This document shows positions 52,884-61,681 of a stretch of 64,000 nucleotides of DNA, piece after piece. The DNA lies in the NCBI GenBank assembly GCA_910576955.1, contig CAJTJB010000005.1:1-64000 (forward strand), written 5' to 3'. The DNA comes from an uncultured Alphaproteobacteria bacterium (lineage in GTDB: Bacteria > Pseudomonadota > Alphaproteobacteria > RF32 > CAG-239). Position numbers and translations under genes: made by a program. Every line of letters begins with the position of its first letter. The stretch's first letter is position 1. A model generated the notes under the pieces. That model made no database searches. It saw only the letters and a list, made by a program, of their open reading frames with translations, and had not been told where the DNA came from.

Positions 52884-53513
52884 ATGAAAGTTTTAATAAC
52901 GGACGAACAATCACTATTCAGGGACGGATTATCTTTAAGATTGAAACAAATAAATCAGGATATTGTTATTCTGCAGTCCTCAAGCCTTGCGGAAATGCAA
53001 AAAATACTATCCAAAGAAACAGATATTGACATCTTAATTTTGGATATAGACTTGGCAGAACTTAATGCTACAGAAATAATAAGTAAAATCAAAACATTAG
53101 CACCAAACACCAAAATTGTTGCCATTTCTTCTTCCGAAGACACCAGAAACATCAAAAAAATTTTGTCCTGCGGCGTCAAAGGATACATCCCCAAGCGCTC
53201 AGATAGCAACATCTTAAGCGGTGCATTAAAACTCATTTTAGACGGCGGAACATATATCCCGCCTGCAATGTTAGACAATGGCGTAGACTACGGCTCTTAT
53301 CAAACAAACAGCCCTTTAAAGAAAAATCTGACAAACCGCCAGTCACAAGTACTTGATTTAATTGCACAAGGCAAGTCAAACAAGCAAATAGCTTACGATA
53401 TGGGCGTATCAGAAGCCACTGTCAAATTGCATATTAACGCCTTGCTCCGCTGCCTGAAAGTAAACAATCGTACTCAGGCTGTCATCACCGCTCAAAAAAT
53501 GGGATTGATATAA
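52884..53513 (+). CDS. NarL/FixJ-type response regulator
   Basis: The receiver domain (1-120) has the acidic pair Asp7-Glu8, the phosphoacceptor Asp54 (LILDIDL) and the conserved Lys in GYIPKRS. The C-terminal LuxR-type helix-turn-helix reads LTNRQSQVLDLIAQGKSNKQ followed by AYDMGVSEATVKLHI. AGGAG precedes the ATG. No histidine kinase is near, so it is an orphan in this window. 209 aa. Confidence 0.9.
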   Translation: MKVLITDEQSLFRDGLSLRLKQINQDIVILQSSSLAEMQKILSKETDIDILILDIDLAELNATEIISKIKTLAPNTKIVAISSSEDTRNIKKILSCGVKGYIPKRSDSNILSGALKLILDGGTYIPPAMLDNGVDYGSYQTNSPLKKNLTNRQSQVLDLIAQGKSNKQIAYDMGVSEATVKLHINALLRCLKVNNRTQAVITAQKMGLI

Positions 53514-53578
53514 GCTTAAAGATTATTTTACCTTTTGCTTATTACAATACAGCCAAATAACAAGCCGGAGAAAATTTT

Positions 53579-54280
53579 ATGACATACCTGATAATCGGTT
53601 TTATTTTTGGTTTTTCGATTCCCTATTTGGCACGCCGTTTTTCCAAATTTATGCCTGCCACTTTTGCCTATGCGCTGTATCGCATTTTTTGCATAAATAA
53701 ACGCGTTCCCCGCAGCAAAAGGCTGGCTAATCACAAATACCGCCAACTAACCCGCAGATACTTTATGCGTTCTCTGGGCTGGGGAATAATCACCGCAGCT
53801 ATTACCTTCCTCACCTCGCAAGTACTGCCTTCTGCAGAAACACCTTGGATTGTTTTCCTCATTATCGTTTTATTTATTTTAATGGAAATAGATAAACGAA
53901 TGTTTCTCCTGCCGGATTTATTAACCGTACCCTTGCTGATTGGCGGATTCGCCTACGCGGCATTTGCCGGCGAACTTCTGGGATATAATAACGCAGACGC
54001 CGCACAAAACAGCGCACTGGGCGCAGCTTTTGGTTATTTTATACCCGTTATCGCATCTCTATTTTTAATCAAAAAACATCCGGATGTTTTTGGCGGCGGG
54101 GATATCAAGTTATTGGCTGCCCTCGGGGCTTGGCTCGGCTTTGTAAACATCCCGTATATTATTTTAGCATCTTGTCTTATTTTTGCAGTTTCTTGTTTTA
54201 TTAACAAACAACGCCAAGGCGCTTTCGGACCCTCAATAGTGTTGGCAGCCCTAATTATATTATTTTTGTTAGAATACTAA
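53579..54280 (+). CDS. A24-type prepilin peptidase
   Basis: This aspartic membrane protease of the type IV prepilin peptidase family has about six to seven helices. The two catalytic Asp residues are in LMEIDKRMFLLPD (about residue 102) and FGGGDIKLLAALGAWLG (about 178), the second being the GxGD motif. The N-terminal methylase-type region with paired cysteines seen in PilD is absent; instead there is a basic segment. No pilin or secretion gene accompanies it. 233 aa. Confidence 0.82.
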   Translation: MTYLIIGFIFGFSIPYLARRFSKFMPATFAYALYRIFCINKRVPRSKRLANHKYRQLTRRYFMRSLGWGIITAAITFLTSQVLPSAETPWIVFLIIVLFILMEIDKRMFLLPDLLTVPLLIGGFAYAAFAGELLGYNNADAAQNSALGAAFGYFIPVIASLFLIKKHPDVFGGGDIKLLAALGAWLGFVNIPYIILASCLIFAVSCFINKQRQGAFGPSIVLAALIILFLLEY

Positions 54281-54283
54281 AAA

Positions 54284-54309
54284 AGAGGGCGCAAAGCCCT
54301 CTTTCTTTT
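54284..54309 (+). terminator. Terminator after prepilin peptidase gene
   Basis: The hairpin AGAGGGC / GCCCTCT has a 5-nt loop and a T-rich tail. Confidence 0.75.
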
Positions 54310-54324
54310 TGTTTCAAAAAACAA

Positions 54325-54795
54325 TTATTTCGCAGCCGGTCCAAACTTATTGTCTTCTGCATCCCCTGGCATACAGAACAAGAACAACAATGCCAAACCG
54401 CCAATAAACGGAATTAAGGCAATCAGATAAAACCAACCGGAAAGGTTCAAGTCATGCAAACGGCGAATGCCCAGCCCGATACTCGGAACAATCAAAGCAA
54501 TACCATAAAGCAAAGAAAGAATTGCCAAAACCGGAATAATCAAAATAACAATATTGAATGCAATGCTAATCAATAAAGAATACAACACAAACATCCAGTA
54601 ATCGCGGCGTGTTGCTCTGCCATCAAACTTTGCATAATTATTTTTCAGATAATCAACAAAGTATGTATTAAACCCATTCTTAAATTTCTCACCGTTAACA
54701 TCTTTAACACTTTTAAAAGCTTCGGCAATATCATGTCCCATACTCTTTAATAAAGCTTTCAAATTATTAGTATCTTTCAAAGAATTAAAATCCAT
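54325..54795 (-). CDS. DUF805 membrane protein
   Basis: The 156-aa protein shows the DUF805 signatures: FDGRATRRDYWMF before the first helix, hydrophobic helices (SIAFNIVILIIPVLAILSLL), and IRRLHDLNLSGWFYL. An extra N-terminal soluble helix of about 55 residues precedes the domain. Function unknown. The ribosome binding site (GGAGATGATG) is on the minus strand. Confidence 0.85.
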   Translation of the reverse strand: MDFNSLKDTNNLKALLKSMGHDIAEAFKSVKDVNGEKFKNGFNTYFVDYLKNNYAKFDGRATRRDYWMFVLYSLLISIAFNIVILIIPVLAILSLLYGIALIVPSIGLGIRRLHDLNLSGWFYLIALIPFIGGLALLFLFCMPGDAEDNKFGPAAK

Positions 54796-54902
54796 AACAT
54801 CATCTCCTAAATTTTACACAACCCAAAGGTCAACAGATTTATATCTGTCCTCATAATGCTTTTATAATTTAATCAATTCAATCAAAAATAAAAGATATAT
54901 AC

Positions 54903-54935
54903 AAAAAACCCGTCAGCATTTCTGCCAACGGGCTT
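54903..54935 (-). terminator. Terminator of ppdK
   Basis: On the minus strand the stem CCCGTTGGCA / TGCTGACGGG (with G-T pairs) has a GAAA loop and is followed by six T. Confidence 0.85.
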
Positions 54936-54961
54936 TTTACGCTATATGCTAATTTTAATAA

Positions 54962-57661
54962 TTAGCAAGCTTTTTTGCAGCAGCAGCCTTCTTTAGCTGC
55001 ATCAACAGCTTTCGGCTGACCTTTTTGCTTAACTGCAGCTTGAGCAGCAGCCAAACGCGCTACCGGTACACGGAACGGAGAGCAGGATACATAATCCAAC
55101 CCGCAAGAATTGAAGAATTCAATAGATGCAGGGTCGCCACCATGCTCGCCGCATACGCCCAAGTGCAAATCAGGATTAGTCATACGACCCTGAACACAAG
55201 CACGTTTAACAAGTTTACCAACGCCTTCAACATCAATAGATGCAAACGGATCTGCAACATAAACGCCTTTAGCTCTGTAGCAATCCAAAATAGCACCGGT
55301 ATCGTCACGGCTCATACCCAAAGTTGTTTGTGTAAGGTCGTTTGTACCAAAACCGAAGAATCCGGCAGATTCTGCAATGTTTTCAGCCTGCAAAGCAGCT
55401 CTCGGCAATTCAATCATCGTACCAACAAGGTAGTCAATCTTCTTGCCTTTTTCAGCAAATACTTTTTGAGCTGTTGTATCAATGATGTTCTTGCAGATAT
55501 CAAGTTCTTTTTTAGAACCGATTAACGGAACTTCAATTTCAGGAGTTACTTTAATACCTTTGTCTTGGCATTCCAAAGCAGCTTCCAAAATGGCACGTGT
55601 CTGCATTTCGCAAATTTCCGGATATGTAACGGCCAAACGGCAGCCACGGTGACCCAACATCGGGTTCAATTCGTGCAACTTTTCAGCGCGTGTCTTAACC
55701 TGTTCCAAAGTCATACCCATTTTGTCAGCCAATTCCTGCATTTCAGCATCTGTGTGCGGCAAAAATTCATGCAACGGCGGGTCAAGCAAACGAACTGTTA
55801 CAGGCAGACCGTCCATAATCGTAAACAAGTCAATAAAGTCTTGTTTCTGATAAGGCAACAAACGAGCCAAAGCAGCACGGCGACCTTCTTCTGTATCAGA
55901 CAAAATCATAGCGCGCATATCAGCAATACGGCTGGCATCAAAGAACATATGTTCCGTACGAGCCAAACCGATACCTTCTGCACCGAAATCACGAGCTTGT
56001 TTAGCATCTTTCGGAGTTTCGGCATTTGCACGAACTTTCATCGTTTTGATTTCATCAACCCAAGTCATCAACTTACCGAAATTACCGGTCATTTCAACTT
56101 GAACAGTCGGAATTTTGCCTTCGATAATCTGACCTTTAGCACCATCCAAAGATACCCAGTCGCCTTCTTTGATAACAGAACCGGATTTTGTAGACATTGT
56201 TTTAGCTTTGTAGTCAATAACAATATCGGTAGAACCGGAAACGCAAGGAGTACCCATACCGCGAGCAACTACGGCAGCGTGAGAAGTCATACCGCCGCGA
56301 GCTGTAATCACGCCTTGAGAAGCATGCATACCGCCAATATCTTCAGGAGAAGTTTCGTTACGGATAAGGATAACTTTCTCACCTTTTGCAGCCCAAGCTT
56401 CTGCATCTTCCGCATTAAATACGGCACGACCAACAGCAGCACCCGGAGAAGCCGGCAAACCAACAGCGATAACTTTCTTTTCAGCTTTCGGGTCCAACAT
56501 CGGGTGTAATAACTGATCAAGCTGATCTGCACCAACGCGCATAATAGCTTCTTCTTTGGTCAGCATACCTTCTTCATACATTTCAACAGCCATACGAACG
56601 GCAGCTGCAGCGGTTCTCTTACCGTTACGGCATTGCAACATCCACAATTTACCGTGTTCAATGGTGAATTCCATATCCTGCATATCTTTGTAGTGCGCTT
56701 CAAGATTGTTGCGAACATCAACCAATTCCTGATAAAGATGCGGCCATTTTTCTTCCAAAGAAGTGCCGTCGCCTTTAGAAGCCATCGGTTGCGGTGTACG
56801 AATACCGGCAACAACGTCTTCACCTTGTGCGTTAACAAGATATTCGCCATAGTAAACGTTTTCACCTGTTGCAGGGTCGCGGGAGAAACATACGCCGGTA
56901 GCGCAGTCATCGCCGGCATTACCGAATACCATCGTCTGAACGTTAACGGCTGTACCCCAGTCACCCGGAATATTGTTTAATTTACGATAAGTAATTGCGC
57001 GGTCAACCATCCAAGAACCGAATACAGCGCCGATACCTGCCCACAATTGATCCCACGGATCTTGCGGAACAACTTTACCCAATTTCTGACCGATTTCTTT
57101 ATATTCTTTTACTAATTCTTTCAAATCGTCAGCAGTTAAATCTGTATCAGACTTATATCCTTTGGATTTTTTCATATTTTCCAAAGCTTCTTCATACAAA
57201 TCCAAATCAGCGCCCAACACAACGTCAGAGAACATTTGTAAGAAACGACGATAAGAGTCATAAGCAAATCTTTCACTGCCGGAAGCTTTTGCCAAAGCTT
57301 TAACTGTTTCATCATTCAAACCGAGGTTTAAAACTGTATCCATCATACCCGGCATAGAAACACGCGCACCGGAACGTACAGAGAATAACAACGGATTGTT
57401 AGCGTCAGCAAATTTCTTACCCATAATACCTTCAACATATGCTACAGCCTGACGAACTTGATCTTTTAAATCAGCCGGATAAGTTTTGTTATTATCGTAG
57501 TAATATGTACAAACTTCTGTTGTTACCGTAAATCCCGGAGGAACAGGCAAGCCAACTTTGTTCATTTCTGCCAAGTTAGCACCTTTACCGCCGAGGAGAT
57601 TTCTCATGGAAGCATCGCCTTCGGCTTTGCCGTTACCAAATGTATAAACCCATTTACTCAT
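54962..57661 (-). CDS. ppdK: Pyruvate, phosphate dikinase
   Basis: The enzyme reversibly converts PEP, AMP and PPi to pyruvate, ATP and Pi, giving a PPi-dependent glycolytic or gluconeogenic step. The N-terminal ATP-grasp starts with GGKGANLAEM. The swivelling His domain carries GGMTSHAAVVARGMGTPCVSG, and the PEP domain has the catalytic Cys in GVCGEHGGDP near residue 840. At 899 aa it exceeds the common 870-880 because of a C-terminal extension ending GCCCKKAC, four Cys in nine residues. Upstream the promoter region has a perfect palindrome TTGAATATTCAA (57775-57786) and TATAAG (57760-57765). Confidence 0.95.
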   Translation of the reverse strand: MSKWVYTFGNGKAEGDASMRNLLGGKGANLAEMNKVGLPVPPGFTVTTEVCTYYYDNNKTYPADLKDQVRQAVAYVEGIMGKKFADANNPLLFSVRSGARVSMPGMMDTVLNLGLNDETVKALAKASGSERFAYDSYRRFLQMFSDVVLGADLDLYEEALENMKKSKGYKSDTDLTADDLKELVKEYKEIGQKLGKVVPQDPWDQLWAGIGAVFGSWMVDRAITYRKLNNIPGDWGTAVNVQTMVFGNAGDDCATGVCFSRDPATGENVYYGEYLVNAQGEDVVAGIRTPQPMASKGDGTSLEEKWPHLYQELVDVRNNLEAHYKDMQDMEFTIEHGKLWMLQCRNGKRTAAAAVRMAVEMYEEGMLTKEEAIMRVGADQLDQLLHPMLDPKAEKKVIAVGLPASPGAAVGRAVFNAEDAEAWAAKGEKVILIRNETSPEDIGGMHASQGVITARGGMTSHAAVVARGMGTPCVSGSTDIVIDYKAKTMSTKSGSVIKEGDWVSLDGAKGQIIEGKIPTVQVEMTGNFGKLMTWVDEIKTMKVRANAETPKDAKQARDFGAEGIGLARTEHMFFDASRIADMRAMILSDTEEGRRAALARLLPYQKQDFIDLFTIMDGLPVTVRLLDPPLHEFLPHTDAEMQELADKMGMTLEQVKTRAEKLHELNPMLGHRGCRLAVTYPEICEMQTRAILEAALECQDKGIKVTPEIEVPLIGSKKELDICKNIIDTTAQKVFAEKGKKIDYLVGTMIELPRAALQAENIAESAGFFGFGTNDLTQTTLGMSRDDTGAILDCYRAKGVYVADPFASIDVEGVGKLVKRACVQGRMTNPDLHLGVCGEHGGDPASIEFFNSCGLDYVSCSPFRVPVARLAAAQAAVKQKGQPKAVDAAKEGCCCKKAC

Positions 57662-57853
57662 GGTTATAGAGCTCCTATCAGCTTAAAGTTAGTTAAAAAC
57701 AGCCGCAATACAAAACATGCACGTTATGCACGCGGCAGAACGATAAATTCTGACAAGAACTTATAACAAAAATTTTGAATATTCAAGCAAAAACTTGCTC
57801 TATTATCATTTTAAATCAAGTTTTAAAACAACAACATAGAATAGCATATATCT

Positions 57854-58552
57854 TTAAACTTTCACCACAGCACTATGTCTGTAACCCGTCTTCTCATACC
57901 GGTAAGAATAAAAAATTTTTTCTCCGCAAGCTGTACAATAAGGACAGACATCAATTTGCGTAATACCGCATTCAATCAGCTGATTTTTGTTTATTTCTTT
58001 CAGCCCGACAAAATATTTCCCGTCCTTTTGCGCAAACCCCTGCCCTTTTTCTGACACCGTTGCAGACAGCGCGTCATAAACATCTTGTCCGACTTCATAG
58101 CAGTTAAAACAAATTGCCGGTCCGATTGCAACTTTAATATCTTGTTTTTTTACTCCATATTCATCACAAATTTTTTTAACCGCAACTTTTGCCATCATCT
58201 GCACCGTGCCGCGCCAACCGGCGTGTGCAATCATTGCTCCTTTGCCAAACGAAAAAACAAGCGGCGTACAATCGCCAAAATTCATAAAAGCTGCTCCCTC
58301 TTCAACCAAAAGCCCATCAGCTTTTTCATAAAAATATTTTCCGCGCTCAACTTTGGCTATATCAACTCCGTGCACCGGCTGATTCGTCGCCATCCGCATT
58401 CCCAAATAATCTTCAACTGCCTTTCTGTTCGCAGACATATCCTCATCTTTGGAAAAAAGGCATAATTCTCTTGTCGTAAAAAAATGCTCAACATCAGACA
58501 ATAAATCAGATTTAAAAACTTTCTTTCCATCAATATAGTCAGCATAAAACAT
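57854..58552 (-). CDS. pgeF: Laccase-domain (PgeF/YfiH-like) purine nucleoside enzyme
   Basis: YfiH-family proteins are zinc enzymes acting on purine nucleosides or on peptidoglycan side products. The zinc ligands are visible as His in NQPVHGVDI, Cys in NFGDCTPLVF and His in MIAHAGWRGT. The C-terminal Cys-rich DVCPYCTACGEKIFYSYR fits the family CTxxxxxxFxSxR pattern. ATG 58552 overlaps the dnaQ stop by one base; a TTG one codon upstream is unlikely. 232 aa. Confidence 0.88.
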   Translation of the reverse strand: MFYADYIDGKKVFKSDLLSDVEHFFTTRELCLFSKDEDMSANRKAVEDYLGMRMATNQPVHGVDIAKVERGKYFYEKADGLLVEEGAAFMNFGDCTPLVFSFGKGAMIAHAGWRGTVQMMAKVAVKKICDEYGVKKQDIKVAIGPAICFNCYEVGQDVYDALSATVSEKGQGFAQKDGKYFVGLKEINKNQLIECGITQIDVCPYCTACGEKIFYSYRYEKTGYRHSAVVKV

Positions 58553-59277
58553 CAATTACTCGCTTCTTCTTTTTTCTCATCGGCAAGCCATATGGCATTT
58601 TTAATATTTTTTTCTAAAAATGCCCGATGATTCGCGGCATCTAATTCTTCAAACGAAAACAGCCGCGGCTCTCTGTAAACTCTTTTTACCTCCACATAAC
58701 CGCTGCTGACAACTTTTCCGCTTTCAAATTTGGAAGACAAATCCATTGTCGGCTCGGCACCGCCTAAAAGCTCAAGGTAAACCTCTGCCAGCAACTGTGC
58801 ATCAAGCAAAGCGCCGTGGAAAGTACGCGCCGAATTATCAATATTAAAACGTTTACAAAGCGCATCCAAATTATTTCGCTGCCCCGGAAATTTATTTTTG
58901 GCAATTTCAAGCGTATCTATTGCTCTGTCCCACCCATATTCGGCATATCCGAGTCTTTTTAATTCATAATTGATAAACTTCATATCAAACGCAGCATTAT
59001 GCGCAACCAACACGCCGTCATCACCGATAAAATCAATCCACTCCTGCGCCACATCGGCAAAAACCGGATAGTCTTTCAAAAACTCTGTTGTTAATCCGTG
59101 AACTTTAACAACTTCTTCCGGTACTTCCCTTTCCGGATTGATATATTGATGATACGTTTTCCCCGTCGGAACATGGTTAATCAACTCAACCGCGCCGATT
59201 TCCACAAGTTTATCGCCAGTTGTCGGATCAAAACCTGTAGTTTCCGTATCAAATACAATCTCTCTGATCGTCTGCAT
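58552..59277 (-). CDS. dnaQ: DNA polymerase III epsilon subunit (3'-5' exonuclease)
   Basis: This proofreading subunit has Exo I FDTETTGFDPTTGDKLVEIG, Exo II LVAHNAAFDMKFIN and Exo III FHGALLDAQLLAEVY, with all the catalytic acids. 241 aa. GAGGAAC in the end of coaE serves as ribosome binding site. The order coaE-dnaQ near the replication origin is conserved in alphaproteobacteria. Confidence 0.95.
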   Translation of the reverse strand: MQTIREIVFDTETTGFDPTTGDKLVEIGAVELINHVPTGKTYHQYINPEREVPEEVVKVHGLTTEFLKDYPVFADVAQEWIDFIGDDGVLVAHNAAFDMKFINYELKRLGYAEYGWDRAIDTLEIAKNKFPGQRNNLDALCKRFNIDNSARTFHGALLDAQLLAEVYLELLGGAEPTMDLSSKFESGKVVSSGYVEVKRVYREPRLFSFEELDAANHRAFLEKNIKNAIWLADEKKEEASN

Positions 59278-59280
59278 ATT

Positions 59281-59856
59281 TTATAGTTCCTCAATAACGT
59301 TTAATATATTTCTAATTAACTTTCCTTTAGTACCGCCGGTATTTATCACAAAGTCCGCCTTTGCAGCTTTTGCCTTTTGTGGCAACTGCACTTTATTTAT
59401 TTTTTCAAAATCCGCCGCACTGATATTATCTCGTTTCATAACGCGCCTTTTTTGTTCTTCATAGTCCACATCAGCCACAATAACATAATCGAAATATTTA
59501 TCCCAGCCCATTTCAAACAATAACGCCACATCAACAAAAACCAAACCCTCATTTTTATGCCGTCGGATAATCCGCCGCAGCCTGCCGGTTAAAAAGGGAT
59601 GAATAAGGCTTTCAAGCTTTTTTAATTTATCAGGATTATCAAAAACCAAATTTCTCAAAGCCCGTTTATTAAAAACGCCGCCTTGGTCAAAAACTTCAGG
59701 AAAGCACGCTTTAACAACCTTTAAAAAATCTTTTTTATAATACAAAAGCTTAACCCATTTATCTATATCATAAACAAGAAACCCCTGCTCTCTCAACAGT
59801 TCGGATATTGTCGTTTTACCGCATCCGATAGAACCGGTAATTGCCGTTAAAATCAT
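59281..59856 (-). CDS. coaE: Dephospho-CoA kinase
   Basis: Last step of coenzyme A synthesis. The P-loop ITGSIGCGKTTISELL is at the N terminus, followed by the family features VDVALLFEMGWDKYFDYVIVADV and QKRRVMKRD; 191 aa. It is the first gene on the left of the gene-free probable origin region and is transcribed away from it. Confidence 0.94.
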   Translation of the reverse strand: MILTAITGSIGCGKTTISELLREQGFLVYDIDKWVKLLYYKKDFLKVVKACFPEVFDQGGVFNKRALRNLVFDNPDKLKKLESLIHPFLTGRLRRIIRRHKNEGLVFVDVALLFEMGWDKYFDYVIVADVDYEEQKRRVMKRDNISAADFEKINKVQLPQKAKAAKADFVINTGGTKGKLIRNILNVIEEL

Positions 59857-60373
59857 TTTTGCCTCTTTTGTTTATTCACACCTTGAAAGCTGTCTGTGCA
59901 TAACTATATTGTTTTAAAAAATACTAACAAACAATCCTCATAAACCCAAAATAGAACCCGAAGTTATAAACAGTTTTCTTTAAACTATCCCACCCTGTGA
60001 CTACTGTTGATAACATTTTTTATCCTCAAAAACAGGTTCTCAATTAAAATTTTGTTTTAAAAACAGATTTTTGGAGTCGTACACAGCCTTTTAAACAAGA
60101 CCAATTTTTTGGGGATAAAATCGTGTATAAAAACTTATCAACACAACTCACAGGCATCAACAAATAACTAAAAAATATTTTTAAATAATTGTTTGGGAAT
60201 TTTCGCTGTTTATAACTTTTTCATCAAAACGCCAAAATTTCCCTTGTAGTGAAAAATCTTTTAAATTCAGGCAATAACATTTACATTGACATCTAAAATT
60301 TTTCACTATAAACAGAATATCAAACAGACATTTGTCATTCAAGCTCAATTTATTTTTCCAAACAGGTTTATCA
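59857..60373. other. Candidate chromosomal replication origin (oriC)
   Basis: This 517-bp AT-rich gap between diverging coaE-dnaQ and rho holds nine DnaA-box-like 9-mers. Two match TTATNCACA exactly: 59872-59880 (+) and 59895-59903 (-). The others differ by one or two bases: TTATAAACA at 59964 (+) and 60207 (-), TTATCAACA at 60005 (-) and 60135 (+), TTATCCTCA at 60020 (+), TTATCCCCA at 60110 (-) and TTATACACG at 60122 (-). A very AT-rich stretch (about 60165-60190) could be the unwinding element. In several alphaproteobacteria oriC lies between the maf-aroE-coaE-dnaQ and hemE-rho-mnmE sides, which is the context here. No function is proven. Confidence 0.6.
60247..60312 (+). promoter_or_regulatory. 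rho promoter/leader region with inverted repeat
   Basis: TTGACA (60286-60291) and TATAAA (60307-60312) are 15 nt apart, upstream of rho. The inverted repeat TAGTGAAAAAT (60247-60257) / ATTTTTCACTA (60298-60308) overlaps this putative -10 and could be an operator, for example for rho autoregulation or DnaA control. Confidence 0.4.
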
Positions 60374-61627
60374 ATGCATTTGAAAGAATTAAAAAACAAA
60401 TCTCCCAAAGAACTGTTAAGTCAGGCAGAAGATATGGGGGTCGAAGATGCATCATCGATGCGCGTGCAAGATTTGATTTTTGCCATCATGAAAAAAGTTG
60501 CCGAAGACGATCAGATTATTCAGGGCGACGGAGTGATTGAAGTTATGCCGGACGGTTTTGGCTTTTTACGTTCTTCCCAATCAAATTACCTTGCCTCTGC
60601 GGATGATATCTATGTTTCTCCGCAACAGGTCAAAAGATACGGTTTGCGCACCGGAGATACGGTAGAAGGTGAAATTCGCGCTCCGAAAGAAAACGAGCGT
60701 TATTTTGCCCTGACCAAGGTAAATACCATTAACTATGATGACCCGGAAAAATCGAAATTAAGAATCAATTTTGATAACTTGACGCCATTATATCCGACTG
60801 AAAAATTAAATTTCGATATTATTTGCGGAGATAAAGATTATACGACCCGTGTGATTGATTTAATTTCGCCACAGGGAAAAGGGCAGCGCGGCTTAATTGT
60901 TGCTCCGCCGCGTACCGGTAAAACCGTTATGCTGCAAAATATAGCGCACGCTATTGCTACTAACCATCCTGAAGTTTATTTGATTGTGTTGCTTATTGAT
61001 GAGCGTCCGGAAGAAGTGACGGATATGACGCGTTCGGTAAAAGGCGAAGTTATTTCTTCAACGTTTGACGAACCGGCAGCCCGCCACGTTCAAGTTGCTG
61101 AAATGGTAATAGAAAAAGCCAAACGTTTGGTAGAAAATAAAAAAGATGTTGTAATTCTTCTCGATTCCATTACTCGTCTGGGCAGAGCCTACAATACGGT
61201 TCTTCCGTCTTCCGGTAAGGTTTTAACCGGCGGTGTGGATGCCAATGCCCTGCAGCGTCCGAAACGTTTGTTAGGTGCTGCGCGCAATGTCGAAGAAGGC
61301 GGGTCGCTGACTATCATCGCAACAGCTTTAATTGACACCGGCTCTCGTATGGATGAGGTTATTTTTGAAGAATTTAAAGGAACGGGCAATTCCGAAATTA
61401 TTTTGGATAGAAAACTGACCGATAAACGCCTGTTCCCGACAATAGATATCACCCGTTCCGGCACACGTAAAGAAGAGCTTTTGGTTGATAAAAATGTTCT
61501 AACCAAAATGTGGGTACTCCGCCGCGTGTTGATGCAAATGGGAATGACAGACGGTATGGAATTTTTGCTTGAAAAACTGAAGTTAAGCAAAGATAACAAC
61601 GACTTTTTCAATAATATGAATTCATAA
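60374..61627 (+). CDS. rho: Transcription termination factor Rho
   Basis: This hexameric RNA helicase ends transcription. The N-terminal helical part is followed by the cold-shock RNA-binding fold (GVIEVMPDGFGFLRSS). Walker A reads GLIVAPPRTGKTVML, Walker B DVVILLDSITRLGRAYN, and the R-loop GGVDANALQRPKRLLG. At 417 aa it matches E. coli Rho (419) when started at ATG 60374, which has AGG 10 nt upstream. An earlier in-frame ATG lies within the promoter region. Confidence 0.97.
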   Translation: MHLKELKNKSPKELLSQAEDMGVEDASSMRVQDLIFAIMKKVAEDDQIIQGDGVIEVMPDGFGFLRSSQSNYLASADDIYVSPQQVKRYGLRTGDTVEGEIRAPKENERYFALTKVNTINYDDPEKSKLRINFDNLTPLYPTEKLNFDIICGDKDYTTRVIDLISPQGKGQRGLIVAPPRTGKTVMLQNIAHAIATNHPEVYLIVLLIDERPEEVTDMTRSVKGEVISSTFDEPAARHVQVAEMVIEKAKRLVENKKDVVILLDSITRLGRAYNTVLPSSGKVLTGGVDANALQRPKRLLGAARNVEEGGSLTIIATALIDTGSRMDEVIFEEFKGTGNSEIILDRKLTDKRLFPTIDITRSGTRKEELLVDKNVLTKMWVLRRVLMQMGMTDGMEFLLEKLKLSKDNNDFFNNMNS

Positions 61628-61631
61628 CAAG

Positions 61632-61658
61632 AAAGGCAGCTTACAGCTGCCTTTTAAT
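61632..61658 (+). terminator. Terminator after rho
   Basis: The stem AAGGCAGCT / AGCTGCCTT has a 3-nt loop and is followed by TT, just behind the rho stop. Confidence 0.75.
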
Positions 61659-61681
61659 TGCTCTTAAAATCCAATAAAGAT

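Noticed and set aside
55025..56510. Long plus-strand open frames opposite ppdK
   Set aside because: They are antisense to a fully conserved enzyme and have implausible composition; shadow frames.
59857..60373. parS site near the putative origin
   Set aside because: No sequence close to TGTTTCACGTGAAACA was seen in this region.
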